Below are positions 17,432 through 29,375 of a stretch of 64,000 bases of DNA, one piece after another (position 1 is the first letter of the stretch; every line of letters starts with the position of its first letter). The notes under the pieces were generated by a model. The model was not told where the DNA came from, did not search any database, and saw only the letters and a list, made by a program, of their open reading frames with translations. This stretch comes from Ilyomonas sp963847085 (lineage in GTDB: Bacteria; Bacteroidota; Bacteroidia; Chitinophagales; Chitinophagaceae), in assembly GCA_963847085.1 (NCBI GenBank), contig CAWJYO010000005.1:1-64000 (forward strand), written 5' to 3'. A program made the position numbers and the translations under genes.

Positions 17432-20400
17432 ATGAATAAGCGCTCAATCACCTCGTCCATTTTTTGTGCAAAACCAAACCCTTCTTCAACACTTTGAAGG
17501 AACTGAAAACAGTGTTGCTACTTCTTCACAATCAACAGTAACAACACGTGCTTTCCAAACAGAAATGGCGTTAGGAGGCTTGCCCGACTATCAAAGAATT
17601 TGGGATGATAACTATGGATTTTTTGCCAATGATATGTTTGCCCTGCTTGATGTAAGCAGCCATGCAAACCAGATGGGCATTAGCTTTCAAATGAATCTTG
17701 AAAGAGGCGTTACCGGCACGAATGACAACACGCTTACGCTTTATAAAACACATGATGTTACCACCACAGGCGGAAACAATTTTCCTCTTCAGATTGAGGG
17801 AATGAATGTGGTTTCGCAACACAAAAACGTAAAAGCATTTACGCTTCCGCAGATTGCATGGGAGCCGGTGTTGAATGTTACTAATCCGGAAAAATTGGGC
17901 GATCCGCCTTTGTTATTCAACTATTATCCTGATGATGGCGGCGCCACAAGATTATTTACTAACAGTGTGCAGTTGGTGCCGCTTGCGCCTATTCCGGTTA
18001 CACATTCTTTGCTGCATTCTTATCATCATGAAGAAGGGAGCTAAGATGGCGCGCAAGTTCACGTTGCCTTTTGGTTTGCGGGCTTTGGCTGAATTGGATC
18101 AAATTGATAAAGGTCAATCACAAAAAGCGAGCATTCATAAAAACGAACCTTCGTTTGAAGGTAAAATTGGGGGCGGCATTCAACTGAAATTAAGCGGCGG
18201 TTCGGTAGATACGAATAATAAAGTAAGCAACCAGTTTAATGGCATAACGCTTCAGGTAAATAACATTTTAAACTTAAATGGTGTAAAAACAAATGCCAGT
18301 ACTTTGGGCTACGATGTTACTACCATATTCAACGGAGAGTTTTTTGATAAACAAGGTGGCGTGCCGCTAACCCGTTTTGATTTGAGTGGTTATGGCGCTT
18401 CTATTTTTAGCAACTGGCAAGACAAAGGCGCTGAGTTTGCAACCACGAGCCAGGCAGAATTTGAAGTGTTTGTTGGCAGAACCGCGCATGAAGTAATACA
18501 AGTAAAAAGCCTGTTGTATCCGTGGGGTATTCGCGTGGTAAGAACCATCACTTTGTTTCGTTCGGGAAGTGGTTATGAATACCGTTATGACAGTGGATGG
18601 AAAGCCGAAAGCGATGGTAAATTCAACTTTGGTTTTACACCAAAAACCGCACAAGGTTCAGCAACGGATGCAGCGCCGGTAGTGCCTTACCATATTCATC
18701 CGGGCACGATACAAGGTTTGTACAATATCAAAAATATTGTAGCTGCAACCGATGATATTAAGCCGTTTGCCAGCACAATGGACATTAATAACTGGTACGA
18801 TTTCGATGCGGGCAATAAAACCATTTTTCCTTATAACGCAGGTTCAAAAACAGTGAACATCGAATTAGACCCGGTTTATTTTGATGCCGACATCAACATA
18901 GAAAATACGATACAGGGGCAGGTAAATAATCTGGTTCCTTCTAAAAAGATTCTTGGTTTTGTGCAATTATTGCCAATAGGTATTCCGCTAACTCCAACTG
19001 CTTTTGCGGCAGTTATTAAATTATCAAAACGGCAGCATCGGTGGTCCGGTAAATTGTGTTGTTGATATTGGTAAAAATGGTCAGCAAATGCGTATCAACC
19101 GTATTGATGTAAACACTTCGGTAGATGCGGCAAATACAAGCCCCATGTTCGTTGCAGCCTGCAAGAGGCAATGTTGTTTTGCCAAAAGAAGGCTCGTGGA
19201 GCATGGTGATGCACACGGCAATACGGGCGAAGTGGTTGCCCTTCCGCAGGGCGTTACAGTGCCGCTTATTCGCATTGGCGAAGTGGATGTAAATGTGACT
19301 TTCCAACCGATGGTTTGCTTCGCATTGCAGCTCCAACCGAATTGTTGCGAATGCCAACAACCGATACCGTCAACTTTGGTTTTCTTCAATCAACCAATAC
19401 ACAAAAAGCCCTGTTTCTAACACCGGCTTACCAGTTGTTAACCGACCCAACAACCGTTGGAAAATTAATGAGCAAAACGCCGCCCTTGTTTGCGGATGCT
19501 TACCGGATAATGAATTCAAAAGGTATTTTTCCCAAATATCGGTGATGCGGTAACCAATTATGGCGATGCCATTGCGCTTGCCCAAAACTTTGCTTCCAAT
19601 GCCATCACTGATGCAGGAAAACAAGTATTGGAATTGATGCAAATCAATTTGAAAGATGCCGAAGGAAAAGTTGTTGCAGCAGGGTTATAAATTGCTAAAG
19701 CAAGCTGAAAATTTTGATTTGTCGTCCCTGCTCAGGATTTGTCGAAGCCATGGTACCTTATAAACACAAGCTTTATAAAAATTTATGTTGAATACAAAGC
19801 CGATGTAAGAAACGGAAATGCCATTCCAACCAATCCCGACGGCAGTCCTGATTATCACAACCCGGCCAACTTTAATAACACCAGTGGCTTATTGAATTTT
19901 GATGTGGATTCATTTGCATCCAACGTTGCTGATAACTGGAAAAGCAAGCTGAATAATATTGCTATGGTTGTTGACCTTGGCCCGCTGACAAGGCTGGTAA
20001 CCATTAAAGGAAACTTTAACGCGCAGAATGGTTCTGAAGCTGCTTACCAGGGTGATGACAGCGATCCGGATTTTCCCACACCACAACTTGAATTTAACGA
20101 AGTGCTGGATGTGGTGATGAATATTTTGCAGATACTGATTGAATTGCAGGGTGGCAATTATGCCGCAGCTTTGAAGAAGGGATTGAAAGTTGCGATGAGT
20201 AATGATGCTGATAGCTGGCAATATAAGTTTGATGCCTCGCAGGAAATACCATTGGTAAAATTTCCGGTTCCTGATATCGTTTATGATGATCCCAACACGC
20301 CATTAAAATTAGAAGCTTCCATGAAGCTGGGCGTATACTTCAGCGAAACATTAAAAGTAACAACTGATCCTTCCCAGCTATTGCCATCTGCCGGTGCCTT

Positions 20401-20845
20401 TGTTGAATTTTATGGCAAGCTTTCGGTGATGTGCGTTTCGCTTAGTATTGCTACCGTTTATGCGGTGGGAACCGTTGATTTAACCATTGCTGCGGATACG
20501 GCCAATGGCCCTTCGCTGGATATGAAGTTTGGTTTTGGGGCACAAATCGTTGTCGGGCTTCCTGTTGTGGGCAATGTAAGTGTGTTGTATATGGTTGGTG
20601 TTGCGATTTATTATGATGCCAAAACGCTAACCGTAACCGCCTCGCTTCTATTCCAGGGACATGCCGATTTGCTGGGTGGCCTGCTTGAAATTACCATCAC
20701 CATTGAAGCACAGGGCGGCATCTCACGAAGCAACGGTCAAACCACTTGTGAAGCGCAGGTAACGTTTGCTATTGACATCAGTATTTTCCTTGTGATTGAT
20801 ATTGATTTCAGCAAATCCTGGAGCGAACAACGACAGATCGCATAA
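17432..20845 (+). CDS. Very large uncharacterised protein, second gene of the cluster (about seven frameshifts)
   Basis: Fragments from 17432 to 20845 join to about 1,135 residues. Evidence for one gene is that each break is fixed by one base and the sense continues: near 18035 an extra G in GGG separates HHEEG from AKMARKFTLPFG; others lie near 19040, 19160, 19225, 19300, 19540 and 19735. Segments include PIGGP-like SIGGPVNCVVDIGKNG, TPPLFADAYRIMN and IFPNIGDAVTNYGDAI. The C-terminal 200 residues are strongly amphipathic beta (VGNVSVLYMVGVAIYYDA, LLGGLLEITITIEAQG). No signal peptide. The start is unsure; the frame is open from 17436. I know of no function. Confidence 0.6.
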
Positions 20846-20887
20846 CCTTTTTATACCTCATTCAATTCACATCTTTAATTCTTTTTT

Positions 20888-23800
20888 ATGGAAGATAATA
20901 CACGGTTTACCATACTCACTTTTCCGCAATATTTTGGTGGCGCTTCCATCAAACTCAACATTGTGTTTTTGCCACGAAACCAAAACCCGTTAACCAATGC
21001 TATTACGATGCATCCCACCATTGCTGATGCACCACCGTTTGCATCAGCCAATCTTTCATTTGTAGCAAAAGTGATTGATAGTTTAGAAAATTTCCCGGTA
21101 ACTACGTTGCCTTTTCAACCGCTCACGGTTACTACACAACCCAGCGGCGACAGAATAGGGTTGTTTGATACATTGGCTTCGCAGTTCAGCATCACCAACA
21201 TCGGTGCATTGAATACAAACACCAATGTAATAAATGCCAAAAACAAAACGGCGTTGGCTGTTGATCAATCCGTAAAAAAATACTTGCCCATTACTTATCG
21301 CAAGTCGTTCAATTTTACAACGCCGGTGCAAAATGCAGTGATTGATGACAGCTACCATTGTGCCATGCGAAAGACAGGTAATAACGCAGGCTTTACACCA
21401 TCAGGCGATACCATTAATTGGGGGCAGGTATTTGCTTATTTGTTGCGGCAACCTTTACTGGCTGCAAAGGCTGGAATGCTTTACAGCACTGAATTTCCGG
21501 TTGATGGAACATTATTAAGCAAAGGCGGCTGGCTGTATGTTGATTTGGCTGATGGCAGCGATTACAAAGCGCAGCAAACTACCGATAGCAGCTTTGTAAA
21601 ATTGTATGCTGCGCGAATTCCTGCCTTACAACATGGCTCTGCCAGAACACTTGTTTGCGCCGGTACAGTTTCCGGTGTTGGTAACGGAGCCAGCAGGTAC
21701 TTATGACAATGTTTTTATTGAAGCGTCTGAGTATGATGATGGTTTTGCCAAACTGGTACATTCGTTTCAGCCGGTGAGCCAAAACTTTCTGTCTGAAGAA
21801 AGCGATGGCTTTCATCCCACCAAAGAAACGGGCATCCGTTTGGGCTGGGATGATGAACAAATTTTAACCTGGTATGTTCGTGCCTTGGCACAAGATAGTA
21901 GCGTGGGCGTAAACCAAAGATTGGACGCGCCTTTGGGTGTGTCGGGTTATAAAATTGATGTGCACGAACAAGGTGCTGCCGATTGGAATTCGCTCAATTT
22001 TGTTACGAGCAAAGCACCTCTTTTTATTGCTGAGCAAAACTTCGGAACTTATGCAGGCGAATTGAATTATAACGTATATCCATCACAGATAAATGGTGAT
22101 ACTTCAAGCAATTATTGGTTGCCGATGTACTTTGCCAACTGGGCAGGAAAATCAATGGTTTTGCAGGATGATGATGCGGCTGACATCTATCAAAACAATG
22201 CCGATGTAAAGCCCGATCCGTTAACCAATGTAACCGGCGCAACACAAAACAATCTCAATAAAATTTATAGACCAGGCAATATCAAGACCTCCCTATTGTA
22301 TGGACACATTTACGAGTTTAGGATTCGCATGAGTGATATCAGCGGCGGCGGGCCTTCGGCGGGTGATAAGCCATTTTATGAAGCACCTTCGCCCATCACA
22401 ACAACCCATTTCAAAAGATATGTTGCGCCTCACCCCTTGCGCATTGCAGACCTGATTCCGAATGATGATTCTAAATTGTTTACTGATTTATCAATAAAAA
22501 TAAACCGTCCGTTGCTCGGTTATCCTTCTGTTGTTTTTACAGGAAAATATGCCGACCCAATTGGGCTTTTGAAAACGGCTTCGCAAAACATGGCGGGCAA
22601 AGAAGCGTTCGGTATTAGCGATCCCGACGTAACTAGCGTTGAAATTGTAGTTGAAATCAAAGCTTTGCAAATGGACAATTTGTTAAGTGCAACAGGAACA
22701 GAATCGTACATAAAATATTATACCACTACCAGAAAATTTCCTACTGCTTCTACTACGTTTGATGATGAGTTGGATGTGCCTTTGCAATATGTGGATGCGC
22801 ACGTGTTGAACTTTGGAGATGAAAGCGATTTGGGCGATGATTTCACTTTTACAAAAGCGCAAATTGATGCAATGGATGCCTTGCCTTTGCCAACGGGCAG
22901 AACGGTACGACTCACGCTGCGAGCGGTTTGTAAAGAAGTGGTGGGCTATTTTGGATCCGAAGCAAGCGATCCAAATTTGAACACACGATGGGGAAGAGTT
23001 ACTCAGTTTTTGGTGAACCAACCTTCGCAGGATGAAACACATTTGTTGTTGAATGAAAGTGCGGCTTCGCAAATCAAGGGCATTTATCTACAACCCGATC
23101 CGCCACCAGTTTTTGATGGTAATTACATCAATGCATTGATAGGAAAAACAACGCAGCCATTGCCTGATATTGTGCAGCGTTTATCAAGCCAGTTGAACAT
23201 TCAAAACTCCGGATTAACGCTGGTTGGCGAAGCGGGGCAACGTATTCAGTTTGGTTGTTCCAATCGCATACGGCATACACTTTCGCCCGACAATTCTTCG
23301 CTCACATTTGCGAGCAAAGAAGACCTCATCAATCATTGGTTAGTCTGCATTACATTGGAAGTAGTCCGCGACTGGACATGGGATGCGTTACAGGACATCA
23401 GCTTTATCATTCAAAGAAAAAAATGGTTTCAGCATGATGATGAAACTACCGAATCGGAAACGGAAATTGTCGGTTCAATTGTAATCAAAAAAACCGCTTC
23501 TATCAATTCACTCATCAATGCGGACAGAAGCAACACAACCATTTTATTCATTGATGCGGTTGAGCCAAAGAACGCGTTGACGCAACCTTCACCACATCAA
23601 ACTGAGCTACGCTTCCCCGATTTGATTGAATTGGAATATACCATTACGCCGCAATTCAAAGAAGGCTATGCTACGCAACAAGATGCACCGTTGCAACTGA
23701 ATTTGCAATTGCCTATTACTACAACGCCTGCACAATTGCCGCAAATTGCTTCGGCTGGCATTGCGTTAGCACCATATCATCGCAACGAAAAATATTCATC

Positions 23801-24993
23801 TACGGCCCCGCGCCAGCGGTACTTGTGGATTGAATTTAAAGAGCCGGTACACGATAGCAAAGACGCTTATTTTGCAAGAGTTCTGGCGTATGCTCCTGAC
23901 CAGTTAATCAGCAATAACAATCCCGACTTATGGGCTGCGCCCGATGAACCGCCGTTGCCCATTGACCCCGAATACATTCGTGTGATTACGCCTGACCAAA
24001 GCATTGATAATGCCGGCATGAATGCCATGCAACTAATGCAAAAAGCGAACGATAGCGAACGGCATTATTTATTGCCACTGCCACCCGCATTGAATTCGGA
24101 ATCACCGGAATTATTTGGCTTTTTTACCTATGAAATTCGCGTGGGGCATTATCAATACAAAGGCACAACGCAAAACGTTTGGACAACGGCGCAAGGCAGA
24201 TTTGGCAGGGCTTTACGGGCAACGGGCATACAACATCCGGCTCCTATTTTATTGTGCAATGTGAACCGGGATGATGAAAAATTGTTTGTTACTGCACCGT
24301 ATGCACAAGCCGTTTACAAAGGGAGGAATGTAACGGCAAATCCGCCACGCACACAGCTTTGGGCCTTATTATATGCACAGGTAAAACAAGCCGATAATAA
24401 AGACTATCGCAATGTTTTATTGGATGATAGAAAGATGGACTGGCGTACACAGGTTGCCTTTAATCAAACGAGCAGATGCGTATTTGAATTTGAGTGATGA
24501 GCAGGTGACTCGAATTTAAAATTATCGGCATTTCAAAACTGGAATCCGAAGCTAACAGGAATCAATAACAAACAATATTTATTTCCGGTTGATTACACTA
24601 CAATAAACAAAGATGCAACGAAGTGGGGAACCGCATTGTGGCAAAATGATGAAGTGAACGCTTTGCTTTCGATGTACGGCTTGCCAACCGATTCGTCGTT
24701 GAGTGTATTGTGTGTTGAAGTGTATTCTAACATCACCAACCTCCGGCAACACATCACCACTTTAAATGATGAAGCCACAGCAACAAACGCTACCAATAAG
24801 TTAGCTGCTATTCATCCCGAAGCAAAAGCGCAATTAACTGAAGCCGCGCGGCAAGTTTTCAAACAACGAACTAACAGCCATGATGTATTTGGATGCACCC
24901 AAACCTTTAAGCGACGGCTTGGGCAACTATCGCATTGTGCGCACATCGCCACTTACTGAAGTGCCATTTGTTTGCTGCACCGATTGCAGTTAA
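20888..24993 (+). CDS. Giant uncharacterised protein, third gene of the cluster (about four frameshifts)
   Basis: About 1,365 residues from ATG 20888 to TAA 24991-24993. It begins FTILTFPQYFGGASIKLNIV and ends VPFVCCTDCS. Breaks near 21630, 24480, 24500 and 24855 are repaired by single bases. The longest clean stretch (21606-24497) has beta-rich repeats and conserved-looking blocks: RYLWIEFKEPVHDSKDAYFA, PIDPEYIRVITPDQSIDNAG, ELFGFFTYEIRVGHYQY and GIQHPAPILLCNV. A Pro-rich PDPPPVF linker lies mid-way. There is no signal peptide or sorting domain. Translation with the two upstream genes is likely, the gap being 42 bp. I do not recognise a characterised family. Confidence 0.62.
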
Positions 24994-25260
24994 GTTTTAT
25001 TTTTTGTGCAAAACCAAAAGCAGCTTTTATGATTGTAAGGCTGCTTTTGGTTTTGCCCCTTTTTATGAAAGTAAAACCATAGTTGATAGAATGAATTGCA
25101 ACGCTTTACTGCAGCGAATTTTGTACAAAACCAAACCATTCAACCCAACTATTCTAACGCCCAGTTTCAAATTATCTTGCTATCATATTTTTTCTTTCCC
25201 TTAATTTCAACGCCGCAAATACACGATTGCCTGCCTGAACATTTTAATTGAAAAACACGT

Positions 25261-27843
25261 ATGAGCACGTATGCCAGCAACAGTTTGCAGCAATTCAAAA
25301 ACCTTGTCGCCATCAGGTTTCAGTTGTACAACAGCCTGTTTACTTCACTGCCGTTTCATCGCATTGAAAGAACCGGCGTTTTGTTATCACTGTTTTTAAT
25401 TCATTGCGAGGATGGCTTTAAAAAAGAACGAAAGCCCAACAGAAATTATTGATTCGTTTTTTCGCAATACACCAGTTACAATTTGCAGGAAGGTTTGGAT
25501 TTGCTGTTTCGTTTTGTACAATATACCGAGCGACAAGTCGTGTTGTTTGATGCGCTGGAAGATGCAGCGTTTACACACATCAACGACATGAATGGCGCAG
25601 GCACATTGAAGCAATTGCAATCCATCGTGAATAGTGCTGATAAAGAGACTGCGCTGGAAGAAAAGCTGCAGGATTTTAATGTGCGGCTCGTGCTTACAGC
25701 ACATCCTACACAGTTTTATCCGGGTGAAGTGCTGGGCATCATTCACGATTTATCGAAAGCCTTAATGAATGAAAACGCAGCACTCATCAATTCGTATTTG
25801 CAGCAGCTTGGCAAAACGCCTTTTTTACGAAAACAAAAGCCAACACCTTTTGATGAAGCTACCAGCTTAATATGGTATTTGGAGAATGTGTTTTACCAGG
25901 CTTCGGGCAATATCATCAGTTCTTTAAAAGCTTTGTTTCCTCATGCCGTGCATGAAAATAATCCTGTGATACGAATGGGATTTTGGCCCGGCGGTGATAG
26001 AGATGGAAACCCTTTTGTTACGGCTGATATTACACACAAAGTAGCAGCAGCACTTGCGCGAAGCTATCATCAGATGCTACTATTTAGATATTCGCAAACT
26101 GAAGCGCAGATTGACTTTCAAAGGTGTGGAAGCACCTATACAGGAGTTGGAAAAGAAGATTTATAAAAGCCTTATTGCGCCTGAAGAAACGCATCTTCTC
26201 AACAAAGATGAAATGCTGCAAACTTTGCGGCAGGTAAAGCAAACCATCATCACCGAACACAACGGTTTGTTTCTTCATGCGGTTGAAAACTTTATCAATA
26301 AAATTGAAACCTTCGGGTTATTTTTTGCTTCGCTGGATGTGCGGCAGGATAGTTCGATTCATGAAAAAACGATCAGCAGTATTGTGGCAAAAACAAACGC
26401 ACTGCCTAAGAATTATGATGAATTGAGCGAAGAAGAAAAAGCCAACTCACTGCTTTCCATCACACAAAAATTAGATGATATTTCTATACTGGATGATGCG
26501 TTGCAGCAAGATACTTTGGCTTCTATGCAAGCAATGAAAAACATTCAGGAAGGCAATGGTGAAGAAGCCTGTAACCGTTACATCATCAGCCATAGCACAA
26601 GTGTATTAAGCCTGCTGGAAGTGTATGGTTTGTTTTTGTTAAGCGGATGGAAGGCAGAAGAACTTACAGTTGACATCATTCCGCTTTTTGAAACGATTGA
26701 CGACCTGAAAGCGGCTGCTCCGGTGATGGAAAACTTGTATAAAAACAGCCAATACAAACAGCATTTGGGACTGCGCAACAACACGCAAACCATTATGCTT
26801 GGCTTTTCCGACGGCACAAAAGATGGCGGCTACTTGATGGCAAATTATAGCATTTACAAAGCCAAAGAAGAGCTTACTACCAGCCAGTGAGAAATATGGT
26901 ATTAATGTAGTGTTCTTTGATGGCCGTGGTGGTCCGCCGGCGCGTGGCGGCGGCAAAACGCATCGCTTTTATGCTTCGATGGGCAGAAACATTTCTAACA
27001 AAGAAATACAGCTTACTGTGCAGGGGCAAACGGTAAGCTCTAATTTCGGAACTGTTGATACAGCACAGTTCAATATTGAACAACTGATTCATGCAGGCAT
27101 CTCAAATGATATTATATCGAACCGGAAAGCTACGCTTACAGAAGAGGAAGAAGCCCTGCTGGCGCGAGCTTTCAAACATCGGTTATGATGCTTATAGCAA
27201 GCTAAAAAATCATCCTGATTTTATAGATTATTTAAACGATGTAAGTCCGCTTCGGTATTATGCCGAAACCAATATTGGCAGTCGTCCTTCGAAGCGCGGC
27301 GGTTCATCTAAATTGTCTTTAGATAGTTTGCGTGCCATTCCGTTTGTAGGTGCATGGAGCCAAACCAAACAAAATGTAACCGGCTATTACGGCGTAGGCA
27401 CGGCTTTGCAAACAATAGAGAATGAAGGCAAATGGAAAGAAGTGCAGGCGTTGTATAAAAACTCTCTGTTTTTTAAAACGCTCATTGACAATTGTGAGAT
27501 GGCAATGAAAAAATGCTTTTTTCCACTCACAGCATTTTTATCAAAACATCCTAAATATGGTGAGATATGGAGAATGGCGTACGATGAATATGAGCTTACT
27601 TTAAAATACGTTCTCCGCCTTTCTGGAAATACTGAGTTGATGGCCGATTATCCGGTTGAGCAACTGTCAATTCAAATGCGCGAACGCATTGTATTGCCGC
27701 TTGCTGTGATTCAGCAATACTGCTTAAGCAAGCTGCGCGAAAGCAGTGAGAAAATAACAAAGCTACCCTCGCACGATGTGTATGAAAAGCTCATTATTCG
27801 TTGTTCGTTTGGCATCATCAACGCGGCGAGAAATAGTGTGTAG
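25261..27843 (+). CDS. ppc: Phosphoenolpyruvate carboxylase, Bacteroidota type (four frameshifts)
   Basis: The fragments join to about 855 residues, normal for the shorter Bacteroidota branch of PEPC. The enzyme adds bicarbonate to PEP to make oxaloacetate, refilling the TCA cycle. Landmarks in order: the catalytic His in VLTAHPTQFYPGEV, GFWPGGDRDGNPF, the mobile catalytic loop FDGRGGPPARGGGKTHRF, IPFVGAWSQTKQN and the C-terminal GIINAARNSV. The Gly-rich loop has Pro-Pro where most PEPCs have another pair. The breaks lie near 25450, 26100, 26885 and 27130. A dispersed-motif copy (26387) is in the coding sequence. Confidence 0.88.
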
Positions 27844-27953
27844 TACAATTTTGGATTTATGGCCAATCGCAAAGAGAATAATGAAAACCTTTGAGCAAAA
27901 AATAAAATCGAAGGTTTCTTTTCTCTTCATTCCTGTTAAGTACCTACATTACA

Positions 27954-29148
27954 ATGCATCACACTGCTATGCCATCAACCACCTCTCTTTCTTCTTTGCT
28001 GGATAACGACTTTTATAAGTTTACCATGCAATATGCTGTTGTTCATTTGTTTCCGAGGGCAAAAGCAAAATATGCGTTTATCAACCGGGGCAAACATCTT
28101 TTTCCAGAAGGCTTTGCAACCGCATTGCATGAGAGCGTGAATGCAATGGCTTCGCTGAAATTAACAAAGGAAGAAAAAGATTTTCTTACGGTTACATGCC
28201 CTTATCTCCCGCCTACTTACTTGGATTTCCTGGAAGGTTATAGGTACAACCCTGCTGAAGTTAGCATTGAACAAAGGGGCACTGATATCAGCGTAAAAGT
28301 AGAAGGGTATTGGTACCGAACTATTTTGTGGGAAGTGCCTTTATTGTGCCTTATTTCGGAATTGTATTATAAGCTGAACCACCTGCAGCGCGTGGACGAT
28401 GAAGAAGTGTATAACATTACCAAACATAAAATAGAACAATACAATGAACTCGGTGTAACCATTGCAGAGTTTGGAACACGCCGCCGCTATTCCTACAAAG
28501 TGCATCAGATAGTAATGCAGGCTTTACAACAAAACGGTGGCGCTGCATTTGTAGGCACCAGCAATGTGCATCTGGCAATGTGCAAGGGTGTAAAACCAAT
28601 TGGCACTCACGCCCACGAATGGTTTATGTTTCATGCAGCAAAGTATGGTTATAAAATGGCAAACTCGCTGGCATTGGAACACTGGAGCCATGTGTATGGT
28701 GGCGATTTAGGTATTGCACTTTCTGATACTTATACCAGCGATGTTTTTTTCAGGCAGTTTGATAAAAAATTTGCCAAGCTGTTTGATGGTGTGCGACACG
28801 ATAGCGGCGACCCGATTGTTTTTGCACAAAAAACAATCAACCATTATAAAAGCCTGGGCATTAATCCACTCTCCAAAACCATCACATTTTCCGATGCCTT
28901 GAATTATGATAAAGTAGCACGCATTGCCTTTTTTTGCAAAGGTAAAATCGGTATGTCGTTTGGTATTGGCACCAACTTCACCAACGATGTTGGTTTGCCA
29001 CCTATAAATATTGTAATGAAGCTGAGTTGAAGCACTTCCTGAAGCAGAGCCATGGACAAAAGTGGTAAAGCTATCAGATGAAGAAGGCAAACACACGGGC
29101 GATGGCGAAGAAATAGCATTGGCAAAGAAAATTTTGCATATTGCTTAA
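27954..29148 (+). CDS. pncB: Nicotinate phosphoribosyltransferase (one frameshift)
   Basis: About 397 residues. Family marks: SLLDNDFYKFTMQYAV at the start, the FGTRRRYSYKVHQIV block with the catalytic His region, GTSNVHLA, the GTHAHEW signature and DGVRHDSGDP for phosphoribosyl binding. It makes nicotinate mononucleotide in NAD salvage. The frame is lost near 29035; the next frame gives the normal tail PWTKVVKLSDEEGKHTGDGE to TAA at 29148. A second in-frame ATG at 27969 is equally possible. The gap to the next gene (228 bp) holds nothing I can name. Confidence 0.9.
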
Positions 29149-29375
29149 GTGATGAACTGCAGAAACAGAGAATTTAAATATAACCTTGCACGGTATCCAC
29201 TCTTCTTGCCTGCTTTTGGTTTTACCACAATAATCATTTCAATTCATCAGGCGTTTTCATATTCGTGCAGGAATCTTTTGTGTATAACGCTTTCACCAAT
29301 CCGAAATCATAAATCTAAAACCGGATTCCACCTGTTTTCAATACCTTCATCAGCTATCACCAACAACATTTTGTT

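Noticed and set aside
15500..24993. Prophage or contractile injection locus
   Set aside because: No sheath, tube, baseplate, portal, terminase, integrase or AAA ATPase was seen around the large genes.
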